DNA of 64,000 nucleotides from an uncultured Muribaculaceae bacterium (GTDB taxonomy: Bacteria; Bacteroidota; Bacteroidia; Bacteroidales; Muribaculaceae): NCBI GenBank assembly GCA_947381945.1, contig CANCXM010000003.1, positions 1 to 64,000 of the forward strand. The letters are read 5' to 3'. The notes beneath the pieces were generated by a model. That model did not search any database. It was not told the origin of the DNA and saw only the letters and a program-made list of their open reading frames with translations. The translations under genes were made by a program, and so were the position numbers. Shown piece by piece: positions 16,933-26,183 of the stretch (positions are counted from its first letter, which is position 1; the number at the start of each line of letters is the position of its first letter).

Positions 16933-18387
16933 TCACCACTCCGGCTCATCCTCTGTCCACGGTTCCTTCCAGAATCCATCGGGGATAGGAAGGATGACAG
17001 GGACATCGCCCCAGCCCGGAGCGGAGCGATAAGCCTCGACAGTTCCTGCGGGGACATAGAGCGAGTCAATCCGTGTGCTTCTTGCCGGCATCCACACCGG
17101 AGGAGTATCCTGCTCCAGATACAGGTTCTTCACCTTAAGTCCATTCAAGGCATTTGAAGTGGCCTCCATACATACCGGAAACAACAATGACTCAATTACG
17201 CTCCCGTTTGTAAAGAATGCCCGGTCGCCAAGTTTCCTCATATCAGACAGCTTATGGATATAGATTTCACGAAGGTTTCTGCACCCGGCAAAGGCATTGT
17301 CGCCTATTTCATCCACCGTCAGCGGAATAAAAATCCGTTTCAACCCGACACATCCCTCAAACGCGCGCCTCCCTATATTCCTCAAATATTTTGGCAACCG
17401 GCATTCGACCAGCCTGTCAATGCCTCTGAACATACCATCCGGCATTATATCATCATAAAGAATCCGCATTCCCTCTACGAGCGTCAAAGGCGTGTAGTAA
17501 TAGTACGGTGAAGGCGCACACCCCTTGAAGCTGGCTTTCGACAAGTCAATCGAGATGGAATCGGAACCCCTCTGGTGGAGAAAGTCAAAAATCGGCCCCA
17601 TATCGTAGTCATCCAAATCTCCACGGTATTCCAGATGTTTTATACGTCCGATATTCGTAGCATCCTCTCCGAGCAAAACGCTGAGTTTTCCGCTGCGGCT
17701 CCAATTAACAACGACAACCGTATCGCCAAACTGCATCGGATCCTGAATCAATGGCAAATCGATATACCCCTCGATGGGAGTCGGATTGTTGGCCGATATT
17801 CGCAAAGGCAATATGCGTCCGAAGCCGCCACTGTTGTCTTCAGCCTCAATCACAACTTCATAATTGCCATCCTCATCCTTTTCGCAGGAAACAACCTCCG
17901 CCCATTCAAAATTAGGCAGCGTCACACTTGGTTTACCCTTTGCCCACATTCTGAACGAGACCCTTCCACCGCTATTTTTCACTCTGAGCGGTTTCCGATC
18001 CACAATGAGACCTCCGTAGCAGTCCTGGGCCACCCTTATCTCCTTGATTTCACGCCCTGCTGTAATCGTGACCACTCCCGTGCGAATCTTACTGCTGCGG
18101 TTCGGTTCGACCAAAACGGCAAATTCTCCATACCCTGCCGACACTTTACTCTTGACCTCCATCCACTTCTCACCCGCATCCACCGACATCTCAGAAGAAA
18201 CCATCGGTTGTATGCCACCCTTACAGGTAAAAGCCGTTGCCCATCCCCCTTCTTCCCAATCAAAATTGATTCCGGTCTCGCATACATCCTCCTGCCCCAC
18301 TGCAAATCTTATCGAAGAGGAATCATCATCCTCCTTGCAGGAAGCAAACAACAACGCGACCAATACAAACCAAAGACAATTTTTCAT
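16933..18387 (-). CDS. surface lipoprotein with BACON-like domains and BspA-type leucine-rich repeats
   Basis: 484 residues from ATG at 18387; the start is set by the signal peptide MKNCLWFVLVALLFASC, a lipobox with Cys17 to be lipidated. Residues about 20-230 form two beta-rich BACON-like units, each ending in a [VI]xQD-type strand (RVAQD, LIQDP). The C-terminal half carries BspA-type leucine-rich repeats (MFRGIDRLVECRLPKYL, RAFEGCVGLKRIFIP, AFAGCRNLREIYIH) and a closing LYVPAGTVEAYRSAPGW module typical of these proteins. Such lipoproteins are usually displayed on the outer membrane and bind glycans or host proteins. It is 33 bp downstream of a paralogue, 18421-19863. Ligand unknown. Confidence 0.85.
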   Translation of the reverse strand: MKNCLWFVLVALLFASCKEDDDSSSIRFAVGQEDVCETGINFDWEEGGWATAFTCKGGIQPMVSSEMSVDAGEKWMEVKSKVSAGYGEFAVLVEPNRSSKIRTGVVTITAGREIKEIRVAQDCYGGLIVDRKPLRVKNSGGRVSFRMWAKGKPSVTLPNFEWAEVVSCEKDEDGNYEVVIEAEDNSGGFGRILPLRISANNPTPIEGYIDLPLIQDPMQFGDTVVVVNWSRSGKLSVLLGEDATNIGRIKHLEYRGDLDDYDMGPIFDFLHQRGSDSISIDLSKASFKGCAPSPYYYYTPLTLVEGMRILYDDIMPDGMFRGIDRLVECRLPKYLRNIGRRAFEGCVGLKRIFIPLTVDEIGDNAFAGCRNLREIYIHKLSDMRKLGDRAFFTNGSVIESLLFPVCMEATSNALNGLKVKNLYLEQDTPPVWMPARSTRIDSLYVPAGTVEAYRSAPGWGDVPVILPIPDGFWKEPWTEDEPEW

Positions 18388-18420
18388 AATAGTTCTGATA
18401 TTTGTTAGTTTTAACATGAG

Positions 18421-19863
18421 TTACATTTCATAAGTATCAGGATTCCATTCCACAATATTTTTGGATGGATAACACTTCTGATAGCTTTCCTTACAACCAT
18501 AAGGGACATAAAGTGTCCTTACCTTATTCAATCCCGTCACCGGCGGCTCATCCCAACACACATAAAGATTCTGTACTATGCCCAGACTACCGGATTCAAG
18601 GCTGCAAGTCTCAGGTAAATACATATTGTCTATATTGGTCCACAAAAACGCTCCATCCGAAATTTCATTCAGACAGGAATTCTTTCCGATGGCCACTGTC
18701 TTTAGTCTATTACAACCGGAAAAAGCCCTTCCTTCGATAACGGAAAGCGCGTTTGGCACCTGCACTCTTGAAAGACACCGACACTCCTCGAATGCGCTCA
18801 GTCCGACACACTCGGTATTGCCCGGCAGAATAATTTCACCGAGAGCAGTAGAACCGTAAAATAGCCTTGGAGTAATTCGCTCATCCTGCCATCCCTCGGG
18901 CCTCACCTTTTCAAGCACTCCTGAAGAAGCCCCGAATTTAGCATAATAATTATCAACATATTTGATTGCAAGATGAGCAGCCCCTAAATCAAGCTTGACT
19001 TTCCCCTCTGCAACATTTTCTTTATTCACGCACCATGCCAGCATGGCCATATCAAGCATATTAAGGATGCCTTCAATCTTAAGTGTGGATATTCTTCCGA
19101 AGTTTTCCCTGTCAAACCCAAGCATACCCCATAATTGTCCCATTCGGGTAGTTTTCACAACTACCTCATCATCGAATGGAGCCGGATCCTGCTGTATGGG
19201 CAACTTCTTCACCTCTTCCGAAATGGCTTCAAGCCTCAAACCTGCGATTCGGCCCAACCCCATATTTTTAGACACACGAAGTTTAATCTCATAGCTGATT
19301 CCGTCATCAAGCTTTGAAAATGACTCCATTTCACACCACGGAGTCTCATCCTCACTGACAAGCGATGCAGAAAGCTCCACATCGGATTGACATTTTACGG
19401 TAAGTATACCCGAAAAATCGGAAGGGACAGTTCCACCACGCTTTTCATACAGACCGGCAACCGATTGTGTCACCAATATACCCTCTTCACCCCTCTGCAC
19501 CACTTTCAGCCGTTTAGTTTGCTTATTGATGGTGACAATCACCACTGCTTCACGCTTCACCACACTATTATTGGGCGAGATAATCAAATGAAGTATGGAT
19601 GTTGTTGCAGTTACATGCGAAAAATATGCAGCCACAAATCGTTCCTTACATTCAGCAGGATAATCTACAACCACATTGAAATCACACTCCTCCACATGTC
19701 CAAATAAAAGCTCGGAATGAACCTTTTTAGGATGAAGATTGCTGAGATCCCGCCCTATAATCTTAGCGGAAGCCGCATCCCACCAAAAAGAATCAGGTTC
19801 ATCAGAATGACACGAAATCATCAACAATGAAAACACCAAAATCAGGAACTTCGAATTTAACAT
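18421..19863 (-). CDS. surface lipoprotein, paralogue of the downstream BACON/LRR lipoprotein
   Basis: 480 residues with the lipoprotein signal MLNSKFLILVFSLLMISC (Cys18). The order of parts is the same as in its neighbour: two BACON-like beta domains (ending KVVQRG and PIQQDP), a linker with a strand resembling the neighbour's GRIKHLEY segment (here GRISTLKI), then BspA-like repeats (AFEECRCLSRVQVP, AFSGCNRLKTVAIG, LNEISDGAFL) and a C-terminal TLYVPYGCKESYQKCYP module. The two genes appear to be an old tandem duplication; identity between them is low by eye. They form one minus-strand operon. I saw no good TAnnTTTG box directly upstream, and the 215 bp before 20079 hold nothing else I can name. 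Confidence 0.82.
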   Translation of the reverse strand: MLNSKFLILVFSLLMISCHSDEPDSFWWDAASAKIIGRDLSNLHPKKVHSELLFGHVEECDFNVVVDYPAECKERFVAAYFSHVTATTSILHLIISPNNSVVKREAVVIVTINKQTKRLKVVQRGEEGILVTQSVAGLYEKRGGTVPSDFSGILTVKCQSDVELSASLVSEDETPWCEMESFSKLDDGISYEIKLRVSKNMGLGRIAGLRLEAISEEVKKLPIQQDPAPFDDEVVVKTTRMGQLWGMLGFDRENFGRISTLKIEGILNMLDMAMLAWCVNKENVAEGKVKLDLGAAHLAIKYVDNYYAKFGASSGVLEKVRPEGWQDERITPRLFYGSTALGEIILPGNTECVGLSAFEECRCLSRVQVPNALSVIEGRAFSGCNRLKTVAIGKNSCLNEISDGAFLWTNIDNMYLPETCSLESGSLGIVQNLYVCWDEPPVTGLNKVRTLYVPYGCKESYQKCYPSKNIVEWNPDTYEM

Positions 19864-20078
19864 ATTACAATATTTTCAAATTTCACAAGACCATAAGCAG
19901 CATTTATAGAGAGATTCACGCAATCTTTCCATAAATACCATCCATATATACAACTTCTATAATGCGATAATATTATAATCCAATTTTGCCAATGCAAGCA
20001 TAGAGTAAATTTCTTTTTTCATTTGTGGTATTATTGGTTTTTACAAGTTTTTTCTTAATGGACAGTTCATGGGAATGA

Positions 20079-20465
20079 CTAAAACTGCAAGACCCCTTTG
20101 AACTTACTTCCGGAATCTGTGATACATACAATCTGCACTTCCCCATGCAGTTCAGGAATTTCAACCTCAGGATTCACTTTGTTAACAAATCCGACCCATA
20201 CAGGAAACATTTCATCCCCTAATATGATATTGACAGCATCCACATTTGGCGGAAGCTCGAAACTGAGATGACCGATAGAATACCTACACAGAATGGAATA
20301 ACGCGCAGGCATATTGGGTCGATTGGTCGTTTTAGTGCGGTGCATAAAAGTCACCGACTCCTTCTCTGTCTTAGGACGTTGAGGCTTATCAGACTGTGCA
20401 AATGCGACAGAACATGAACCACTAAGGCACAAAAATGTTAAGATTAGAAAAATTTGCCTTTTCAT
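20079..20465 (-). CDS. small secreted beta-rich protein (DUF3244-like)
   Basis: 128 residues with a signal peptide (about residues 1-23, cut after VAFA). The mature part is basic at first (KPQRPKTEKES) and then a single predicted beta-sandwich of about 75 residues containing IGHLSFELP, VNIILGDEMFPVWVG and a C-terminal GEVQIVCITDSGSKFKGVLQF strand pair. Size and layout resemble the DUF3244 family of Bacteroidales periplasmic proteins, but I cannot confirm membership. It has its own strong promoter 36 bp upstream, so it is transcribed separately from the TPR regulator gene, though possibly together with the two lipoprotein genes downstream. Confidence 0.6.
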   Translation of the reverse strand: MKRQIFLILTFLCLSGSCSVAFAQSDKPQRPKTEKESVTFMHRTKTTNRPNMPARYSILCRYSIGHLSFELPPNVDAVNIILGDEMFPVWVGFVNKVNPEVEIPELHGEVQIVCITDSGSKFKGVLQF

Positions 20466-20500
20466 AAGTAAAAATAGGGTGTTAATAGTTATTTCGACGG

Positions 20501-20533
20501 CAAAGTTACGTCACCATATACATATCCGCCAAA
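20501..20533 (-). promoter_or_regulatory. near-consensus promoter of the small secreted protein
   Basis: On the minus strand TTTG (complement of 20530-20533), a 21-nt spacer and TAACTTTG (complement of 20501-20508), 35 bp before the ATG at 20465. It is one of the best promoters in the window. Confidence 0.75.
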
Positions 20534-20590
20534 TAATCCCGCTTTTTCCTCTTGGTTTTTTATTTTTGTAATACCCTATCTGTCAATCAA

Positions 20591-20631
20591 TTGCATCAAG
20601 GCCAAAAAATATATTTTTGGTCTTGATGCAA
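20591..20631 (-). terminator. hairpin behind the TPR regulator gene
   Basis: An 18-bp stem (20591-20608 with 20614-20631, one G-T pair) around a 5-nt loop. It lies past the stop at 20693 of the minus-strand gene. The T-tract is inside the stem rather than after it, so termination is plausible but not certain. Confidence 0.55.
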
Positions 20632-20692
20632 TTTGTTTATACACAAGCTATTATAAACTCCATGTTTCAACTGCTAGCCCACATCAAAAGCC

Positions 20693-22348
20693 TCATTTAA
20701 TAAATGAAATATACCGTTGGGACTTCTCCACATCCAATTTTTTCAGCTTGTCTTTCAACCTGCGCTTACGTTCATATATTGCACTTATCCTTTCTTCTTT
20801 TATAAAAATAGAGATAGCACTGATCGAAAATCCTAATGCTGAATACAGAAACAACGCATAGTCAACCTCTTTCATCTTCGGCAAATCAGCCCTTAGATCA
20901 GCCATAACATTATCATAACTCTTATCGACAATTTTTTCAATATCAGTATAAGCTTTTGAGGATACCCCAAAACCATTGATTAGTTGACTGACGGCCTTGG
21001 ATATTCTTTTTTCAGCCGAGATTGCATCATGGCTTTCATACATAGCACGACAAAAATCATCGAATATTCTGACTTTATTGTCTAAAAGGCTCCGAACGGT
21101 CGCACGAGCTTTCGAGCACTCAGTATCTTTCAGCTCTAATACATCATGCAGATTATTGGCGATAGCAAGATTCCGTTGCATCATCGCCTTGTAATTTCTA
21201 TAGTATCTACCTGCAATGAGGATGACACATACTATTGTCAGAACAAGAATGACAATCAACAGACATATTATTATATTAGACTCTTTTACTTCAATCTCTT
21301 TTTTATTTTTTTCCAGAGCATAGTGATCAAGAACCGACTTTGTAAGATTTACCTTTATTCTACCCTCAAAAATTGCATTGTTGAGACTGTCCACACGTTC
21401 AAGTGAAATCATCGCATCATGAAGATGTCCGGCCTCACGATAAAATCTATACCGTACTCTTTCAGACTTCAAATCATCCGAGTTTTCCAAAACGTCCATC
21501 ATTCTGAGAGCCTCTTCAGTTTCTCCATTTTTAAGATAAGCATAGCTGAGATATATGGAATCCTCTTTTGAAGCCAATCCGGAATTACATACATTCTCAA
21601 AATATTGTAAACTCTCGCCTGGTGAGCCATCGCCTAAAAAGGAAAGTCCAATAAGTCCGTTAGCCAATGTACCTAAATAAATATCATTATAGTAGGTAGC
21701 AGAATCAAGCACCTGTTTCGCAATCGCCAGTGAATTCTTATAGTACGTATTTGCCGAGTAAGCACTCGCCAAATCATACAAAGCATAATTTATATATGGT
21801 TGCCGACCGTATTGCTTCAGACATTCATATTCTATCTTTGCATATTCAACAGCTCCATCACTATTATATGAATCATAATACACATCCGCAATTCCTCTTG
21901 CCGACATTCCCATCCAGAATTTATCGTCGATTTCAGTCGCGAGATCATGTGCCTTGAACATGGCCACAAGGCTTTCCGGATAATCCTCAGTCTGATACTT
22001 CACCCGTCCATTAAAATAGTTTGCAAGCATGAACCGGCGTATATCTGACGAGTGACGCGAATAGAACTCAACCGCCTCGCTTATTATGGAATCAGTCTCG
22101 GCAAGCGGCTCGTGATTCTTGTCAAGAGCCTGTGTCAGCAGCACCGCATAAAGCGCACGCTCCGAAGCTCGGTTCATATCCTTCACCTCAACACCACGAA
22201 GCACCGCGAGTGCCGAATCAGGACGCTCATCCATAAAGCTCTCCACATCCGCAAGGGTCTCCCCAACTTTCGACGGGCCACACGACGACACACAGACGAG
22301 TGCCATCACACAAAAAACTAACCGTGAAATCAAACTTTTAAATCTCAT
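20693..22348 (-). CDS. membrane-anchored TPR protein with C-terminal helix-turn-helix domain (putative regulator)
   Basis: 551 residues from ATG at 22348. The N-terminus is a lipoprotein-type signal (LVFCVMALVCVSSC). Residues about 25-330 are helical repeats of TPR type (for example ALYDLASAYSANTYYKNSLAIAKQ and the DSIYLSYAYLKNGETEEALRMM stretch). One strong membrane helix follows at about 359-380, then a coiled-coil segment and a C-terminal domain at about 497-536 (YALFLYSALGFSISAISIF, then IYERKRRLKDKL), which looks like a sigma-4/LuxR-like HTH. This family of Bacteroidales transmembrane regulators has no known ligand. It lies upstream of a small secreted protein and two surface lipoproteins, which are candidate targets by position. 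Confidence 0.78.
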   Translation of the reverse strand: MRFKSLISRLVFCVMALVCVSSCGPSKVGETLADVESFMDERPDSALAVLRGVEVKDMNRASERALYAVLLTQALDKNHEPLAETDSIISEAVEFYSRHSSDIRRFMLANYFNGRVKYQTEDYPESLVAMFKAHDLATEIDDKFWMGMSARGIADVYYDSYNSDGAVEYAKIEYECLKQYGRQPYINYALYDLASAYSANTYYKNSLAIAKQVLDSATYYNDIYLGTLANGLIGLSFLGDGSPGESLQYFENVCNSGLASKEDSIYLSYAYLKNGETEEALRMMDVLENSDDLKSERVRYRFYREAGHLHDAMISLERVDSLNNAIFEGRIKVNLTKSVLDHYALEKNKKEIEVKESNIIICLLIVILVLTIVCVILIAGRYYRNYKAMMQRNLAIANNLHDVLELKDTECSKARATVRSLLDNKVRIFDDFCRAMYESHDAISAEKRISKAVSQLINGFGVSSKAYTDIEKIVDKSYDNVMADLRADLPKMKEVDYALFLYSALGFSISAISIFIKEERISAIYERKRRLKDKLKKLDVEKSQRYISFIK

Positions 22349-22445
22349 ATTCACATTCCTAATCCTGAAAATCACAATTCTTCTGTAACTTCTGCTCTTA
22401 TGTCCGTCTGTATCGCCCTAAAAACCAAAAACTCACAACTAAAAA

Positions 22446-23906
22446 CTACAATATCGGACTTAGGAGCCTATAGACCGACTCCTGGACACGGCGTGAACGC
22501 TCGCGGCGGTTCCAATCGGCCAGTCTGAGGCGTGTCGACTCCGCCGCGTCTGCCTCGAATGAACGGGCAAGCACACGGTTGGCCCCCGGAGCATACATCA
22601 CCAAATTCTCCTCGAAATTATGCTCCAGACTGCGGAAATCGAAATTGGTGGAGCCGAGGGTCGAAAAATCGTCGTCGACTATCAACACCTTCGCGTGGAG
22701 CATCCCCGCATCGTAAAGATAGACCTTGATTCCCGCAAGCAGACACTCCTCGATGTAGGAATGAGATGCAAAAGTCAGCACCCGCGAATCAGAGCGGCGC
22801 GGCATCATCACCCTCACGTCAACCCCCGCGAGTGCCGCACTTTCAAGCGCTTTCAGCAAGCCCTCGCTCGGAAGGAAATATGGAGTCTGCAACCATACGC
22901 GACGGCGCGCCGTTGAAATGGCCTTGTAGAACAGCAAAGTCATGTTGCCCCAGCGGTCATTCGGGCCGGAGGCAAGCACCTGAAGCGTAGCACCCTCGAC
23001 ATCCGGCGCCCCACCACGAAAATCCGGAGCCTTCACAGGATCGCAGAGGAGATCGTGGCCCATGAACTTCCAGTCGACAGCGAAGTGATACTGCAACGCT
23101 CCGACACATGGGCCGGTGATACGCACAGCGGAGTCGCGCCACTTCCTCCCGGGGGAAGAGCCGCCGAGATAGCGCTCGGCCACGTTCATGCCTCCGATAT
23201 AGCCCACGCGCCCGTCGATGACAACAACCTTGCGGTGGTTGCGCCAGTTGAGGCGGTTGACATGGGATGGAAACGAGAGCTTGAAGAAGGAATGGACCTC
23301 CACACCGTTCTCCTTCATGCGCTGGAAGAAATCATGGCGGCGCGCATCGAAGGACCCGATGTAGTCATAAATCACCCTCACCTTCACCCCGGCACGGGCA
23401 CGTTCGATAAGGATGTCGCGCAGACGGCGACCAAGAGGGTCGGAAGCAATAATATAGAACTGCAGATTGATGTACTCCCGTGCATGGCGCAGGTCGTCGA
23501 AAAGTTCCTCGAAAAATGATGCACCGTCAGAGAAAAAGCGCAAGTCATTACCGGTGTAGAGATTGGCACCACCGACACTGTAGGCCAACCGGATACGCTG
23601 ACGGTTCTCCGGCGAAAGCGCGCCGTCGAGCTTCGGCAGAGGCTGAGTCCCCTCATGGCGCAGGAGCTTGCGGCGATTGCGCCGCGAAATCATCCTGACA
23701 TTGCGGATGCTGCGGCCAAAGACGAAATAGAGCACCACACCGCCCACCGGGAAAAGCAGCAACGCCGTCACCCACCCCAACGCCTTCAGCGGATTGCGGT
23801 TCTCACTGATGACAATGGCAATGACGCAAAGTATCAGAGCGGCATAGCCTATCACGAGGCTCCACCACAGTCCGTTCCAGCCAAGATTGATGAAATCCGT
23901 GTGCAT
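22446..23906 (-). CDS. cls: cardiolipin synthase (phospholipase D family)
   Basis: 486 residues. Two N-terminal membrane helices (about 14-33 and 44-64, PLDc_N domain) are followed by two phospholipase D HKD motifs: His224-Lys226-Asp231 in HRKVVVIDGRVGYIGGMN and His404-Lys406-Asp411 in HAKVLIVDDDFSTLGSTN. Both are complete, so the enzyme should be active. It condenses two phosphatidylglycerols to cardiolipin and glycerol at the inner membrane. It is transcribed alone, diverging from nadE, with a promoter about 70 bp upstream. Confidence 0.95.
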   Translation of the reverse strand: MHTDFINLGWNGLWWSLVIGYAALILCVIAIVISENRNPLKALGWVTALLLFPVGGVVLYFVFGRSIRNVRMISRRNRRKLLRHEGTQPLPKLDGALSPENRQRIRLAYSVGGANLYTGNDLRFFSDGASFFEELFDDLRHAREYINLQFYIIASDPLGRRLRDILIERARAGVKVRVIYDYIGSFDARRHDFFQRMKENGVEVHSFFKLSFPSHVNRLNWRNHRKVVVIDGRVGYIGGMNVAERYLGGSSPGRKWRDSAVRITGPCVGALQYHFAVDWKFMGHDLLCDPVKAPDFRGGAPDVEGATLQVLASGPNDRWGNMTLLFYKAISTARRRVWLQTPYFLPSEGLLKALESAALAGVDVRVMMPRRSDSRVLTFASHSYIEECLLAGIKVYLYDAGMLHAKVLIVDDDFSTLGSTNFDFRSLEHNFEENLVMYAPGANRVLARSFEADAAESTRLRLADWNRRERSRRVQESVYRLLSPIL

Positions 23907-23971
23907 ATCTGTTTATATCCTAAAGCGTCAAGGGGTCAGTCGCGCAGGCCCTTCAAAGAGCTGCATTACCG

Positions 23972-24003
23972 CAAAGTTAAACCATTCCACCAAAATTATC
24001 AAC
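23972..24003 (-). promoter_or_regulatory. probable cls promoter
   Basis: Minus-strand GTTG, 20 nt, TAACTTTG (complement of 23972-23979), about 66 bp before the cls ATG. The -7 element is exact and the -33 element one base off. Confidence 0.55.
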
Positions 24004-24059
24004 AGAGATGGGCAAAAATCGAGAAATTATTCATAAATTCGTGGTCCAACTCTCCCAAA

Positions 24060-24187
24060 ACAGCAAACATCCCTCCTCACAACCCAAAACTGTCAACTCA
24101 AAACCGACAATTGTCAACTCAAAACTCATAACTGACAACTCCAAATAACTGTCAGCTCAAAACTGACAACTAAAAACTCAAAACAGA
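24060..24187. repeat. degenerate short tandem repeats between cls and nadE
   Basis: Variants of ACTGTCAACTCAAAAC and ACTGACAACT follow one another in this stretch right up to the nadE start. No promoter box is visible in it. A short stretch of similar A/C-rich words (CAAAAACTCACAACTAAAAAC) stands at 22428-22448, at the other end of cls. I can assign no function. Confidence 0.5.
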
Positions 24188-24191
24188 GACC

Positions 24192-26132
24192 ATGCACTCC
24201 GGATTCCTACGCGTAGCCGCCGCCGCCCCCACCGTCAGGGTCGCCGACGTTGACTTCAACCTCTCTCAAATCAAAGCCAAACTCACCGAACTGGAAGCAA
24301 ACGGCGTTGAAGTAGCCGTCTTCCCGGAAATGTGTCTGACCGCCTATACCTGTGCCGACCTCTTCCACAACACCACCCTTCTCGATGCCGCCGCAAAAGC
24401 ACTCATCGAACTTCGTGACATCTCTCGCTCACTCGCGCTCCACTTCGCAGTCGGCCTCCCTGTCCGTCATGCAGGCGCGCTCTACAATTGCGCCGCCCTC
24501 ATCCGCAACGGCTGTGTCGATCTCGTCGCAAAGACCTATATCCCCAACTACAACGAATTCTACGAACGCCGCTGGTGGCGGCCTCTGCAGGAAGGCGAAA
24601 GCCTCCGCGTCGACATCGCGGGCGAACAATTCGAAATGTCGACGGGACGCATCTTCAGTTCCCACGGTGCAAAGATAGGTATCGAAATCTGCGAGGACCT
24701 CTGGGTCCCGATTCCACCATCATCGCGTCTGGCAATGCAGGGTGCACAGGTAATCCTCAACCTCTCCGCCTCCGATGACCTCATCGGCAAATACGCCTAC
24801 CTCCAGTCGCTCCTGCGCCAGCAATCGGCCCGCTGCCTCTGCGCCTACGCCTACGCCGGAGCCGGTTGGGGAGAATCGTCCACCGACCTCACATTCGACG
24901 GAAAAGCCATAATAGCCGAGAACGGCACCATCCTCAAAGCTAACCGTCGCTGGGATCCCGCCGACAATACCTCCATCGTCGACATCGACATCGAAGCTCT
25001 CGACCGCGACCGCAACCACACCACTACCTTCGCCGACTGCGCACAGGCCGAATGTCACGATCGATCCTGCGTCTGCGAAGCTGAAGAAACGACACCGTGC
25101 ACAACCACCGCGCCTCGCACACTCATGCGCTACATCGACCCTCATCCCTTCGTGCCCTCATCCGATGCCGAACGCCGCGAACGCTGCGAGGAGATCATCA
25201 ACATCCAGGTCGCAGCCCTCGCCAAACGCCTTGACGCAATCCACTGCTCCACTCTCACCGTCGGAATCTCCGGAGGCCTCGACTCCACACTCGCACTGCT
25301 TGTTGCAGCCCGTACATTCGACCGACTCGGTCTCGACCGCAAGGGAATCATCGGAGTCACAATGCCCGGATTCGGCACCACAGACCGCACCCACACCAAC
25401 GCCGTCGAACTCATGGAAGGCCTCGGAGTGTCGATGCGCGAAATCTCCATCGCCCCCGCCGTTACCCAACACTTCAAGGACATCGACCACGACCCCGCCA
25501 TCCACGATGTCACCTACGAAAACTCTCAGGCCCGTCAGCGCACTCTCCTGCTCATGGACATCGCCAATCAGACCGGAGGCATAGTCCTCGGCACCGGCGA
25601 CCTCTCGGAACTCGCCCTCGGCTGGGCTACTTACAACGGCGACCACATGTCGATGTACGGTGTCAATGCAGGCGTACCCAAAACACTCGTCAAATACCTC
25701 GTCGGTTACTTTGCCGATGAAGCTCCAACCGACTCAACCGTGCGCCGATGCCTCCTCGACATCATCGACACCCCCATCAGCCCCGAACTCATCCCCGCCG
25801 ACAGCAACGGAAACATCAAACAGAAAACCGAAGACCTTGTAGGCCCCTACGAGCTCCACGACTTCTTCCTCTACTACACACTACGCTTCGGCTTCACTCC
25901 CGAACGAATCTACCTCCTCGCCCGCCACGCCTTCACCGTTGAGGAATACCCCGACGAGACCATCCGCCATTGGCTCTCCACCTTCTTCCGCCGCTTCTTC
26001 TCCCAGCAGTTCAAGCGCTCATGCCTCCCCGACGGCCCGAAGGTAGGCTCCGTCTGCCTCTCCCCCAGAGGAGACTGGCGAATGCCCTCCGATGCATCCT
26101 CAGCCCTCTGGCAGGCCTCCGCATCGCTCTGA
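24192..26132 (+). CDS. nadE: glutamine-dependent NAD+ synthetase
   Basis: 646 residues, the two-domain form. The N-terminal nitrilase-like glutaminase has its triad at Glu46 (VFPEMCLTAYTC), Lys114 (VAKTYIPNYNEFY) and Cys167 (GIEICEDLWVP). The C-terminal synthetase has the PP-loop SGGLDS at 360-365 and the GTGDLSELALGWATYNGDHM block. It amidates deamido-NAD to NAD using ammonia tunnelled from glutamine, the final step of NAD synthesis. It is followed after 51 bp by a transporter gene on the same strand. Its codon use is strongly C-ending, as in the neighbouring transporter. Confidence 0.97.
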   Translation: MHSGFLRVAAAAPTVRVADVDFNLSQIKAKLTELEANGVEVAVFPEMCLTAYTCADLFHNTTLLDAAAKALIELRDISRSLALHFAVGLPVRHAGALYNCAALIRNGCVDLVAKTYIPNYNEFYERRWWRPLQEGESLRVDIAGEQFEMSTGRIFSSHGAKIGIEICEDLWVPIPPSSRLAMQGAQVILNLSASDDLIGKYAYLQSLLRQQSARCLCAYAYAGAGWGESSTDLTFDGKAIIAENGTILKANRRWDPADNTSIVDIDIEALDRDRNHTTTFADCAQAECHDRSCVCEAEETTPCTTTAPRTLMRYIDPHPFVPSSDAERRERCEEIINIQVAALAKRLDAIHCSTLTVGISGGLDSTLALLVAARTFDRLGLDRKGIIGVTMPGFGTTDRTHTNAVELMEGLGVSMREISIAPAVTQHFKDIDHDPAIHDVTYENSQARQRTLLLMDIANQTGGIVLGTGDLSELALGWATYNGDHMSMYGVNAGVPKTLVKYLVGYFADEAPTDSTVRRCLLDIIDTPISPELIPADSNGNIKQKTEDLVGPYELHDFFLYYTLRFGFTPERIYLLARHAFTVEEYPDETIRHWLSTFFRRFFSQQFKRSCLPDGPKVGSVCLSPRGDWRMPSDASSALWQASASL

Positions 26133-26183
26133 CAGCCATTTTCCCCACCATCAAGCATCTAATTTCCACCATCAAGCACCACC

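Noticed and set aside
23655..24131. 158-codon plus-strand frame over the 5' end of cls and the repeats before nadE
   Set aside because: It is antisense to the well-supported cls gene and ends in the short tandem repeats; composition is that of a shadow frame.
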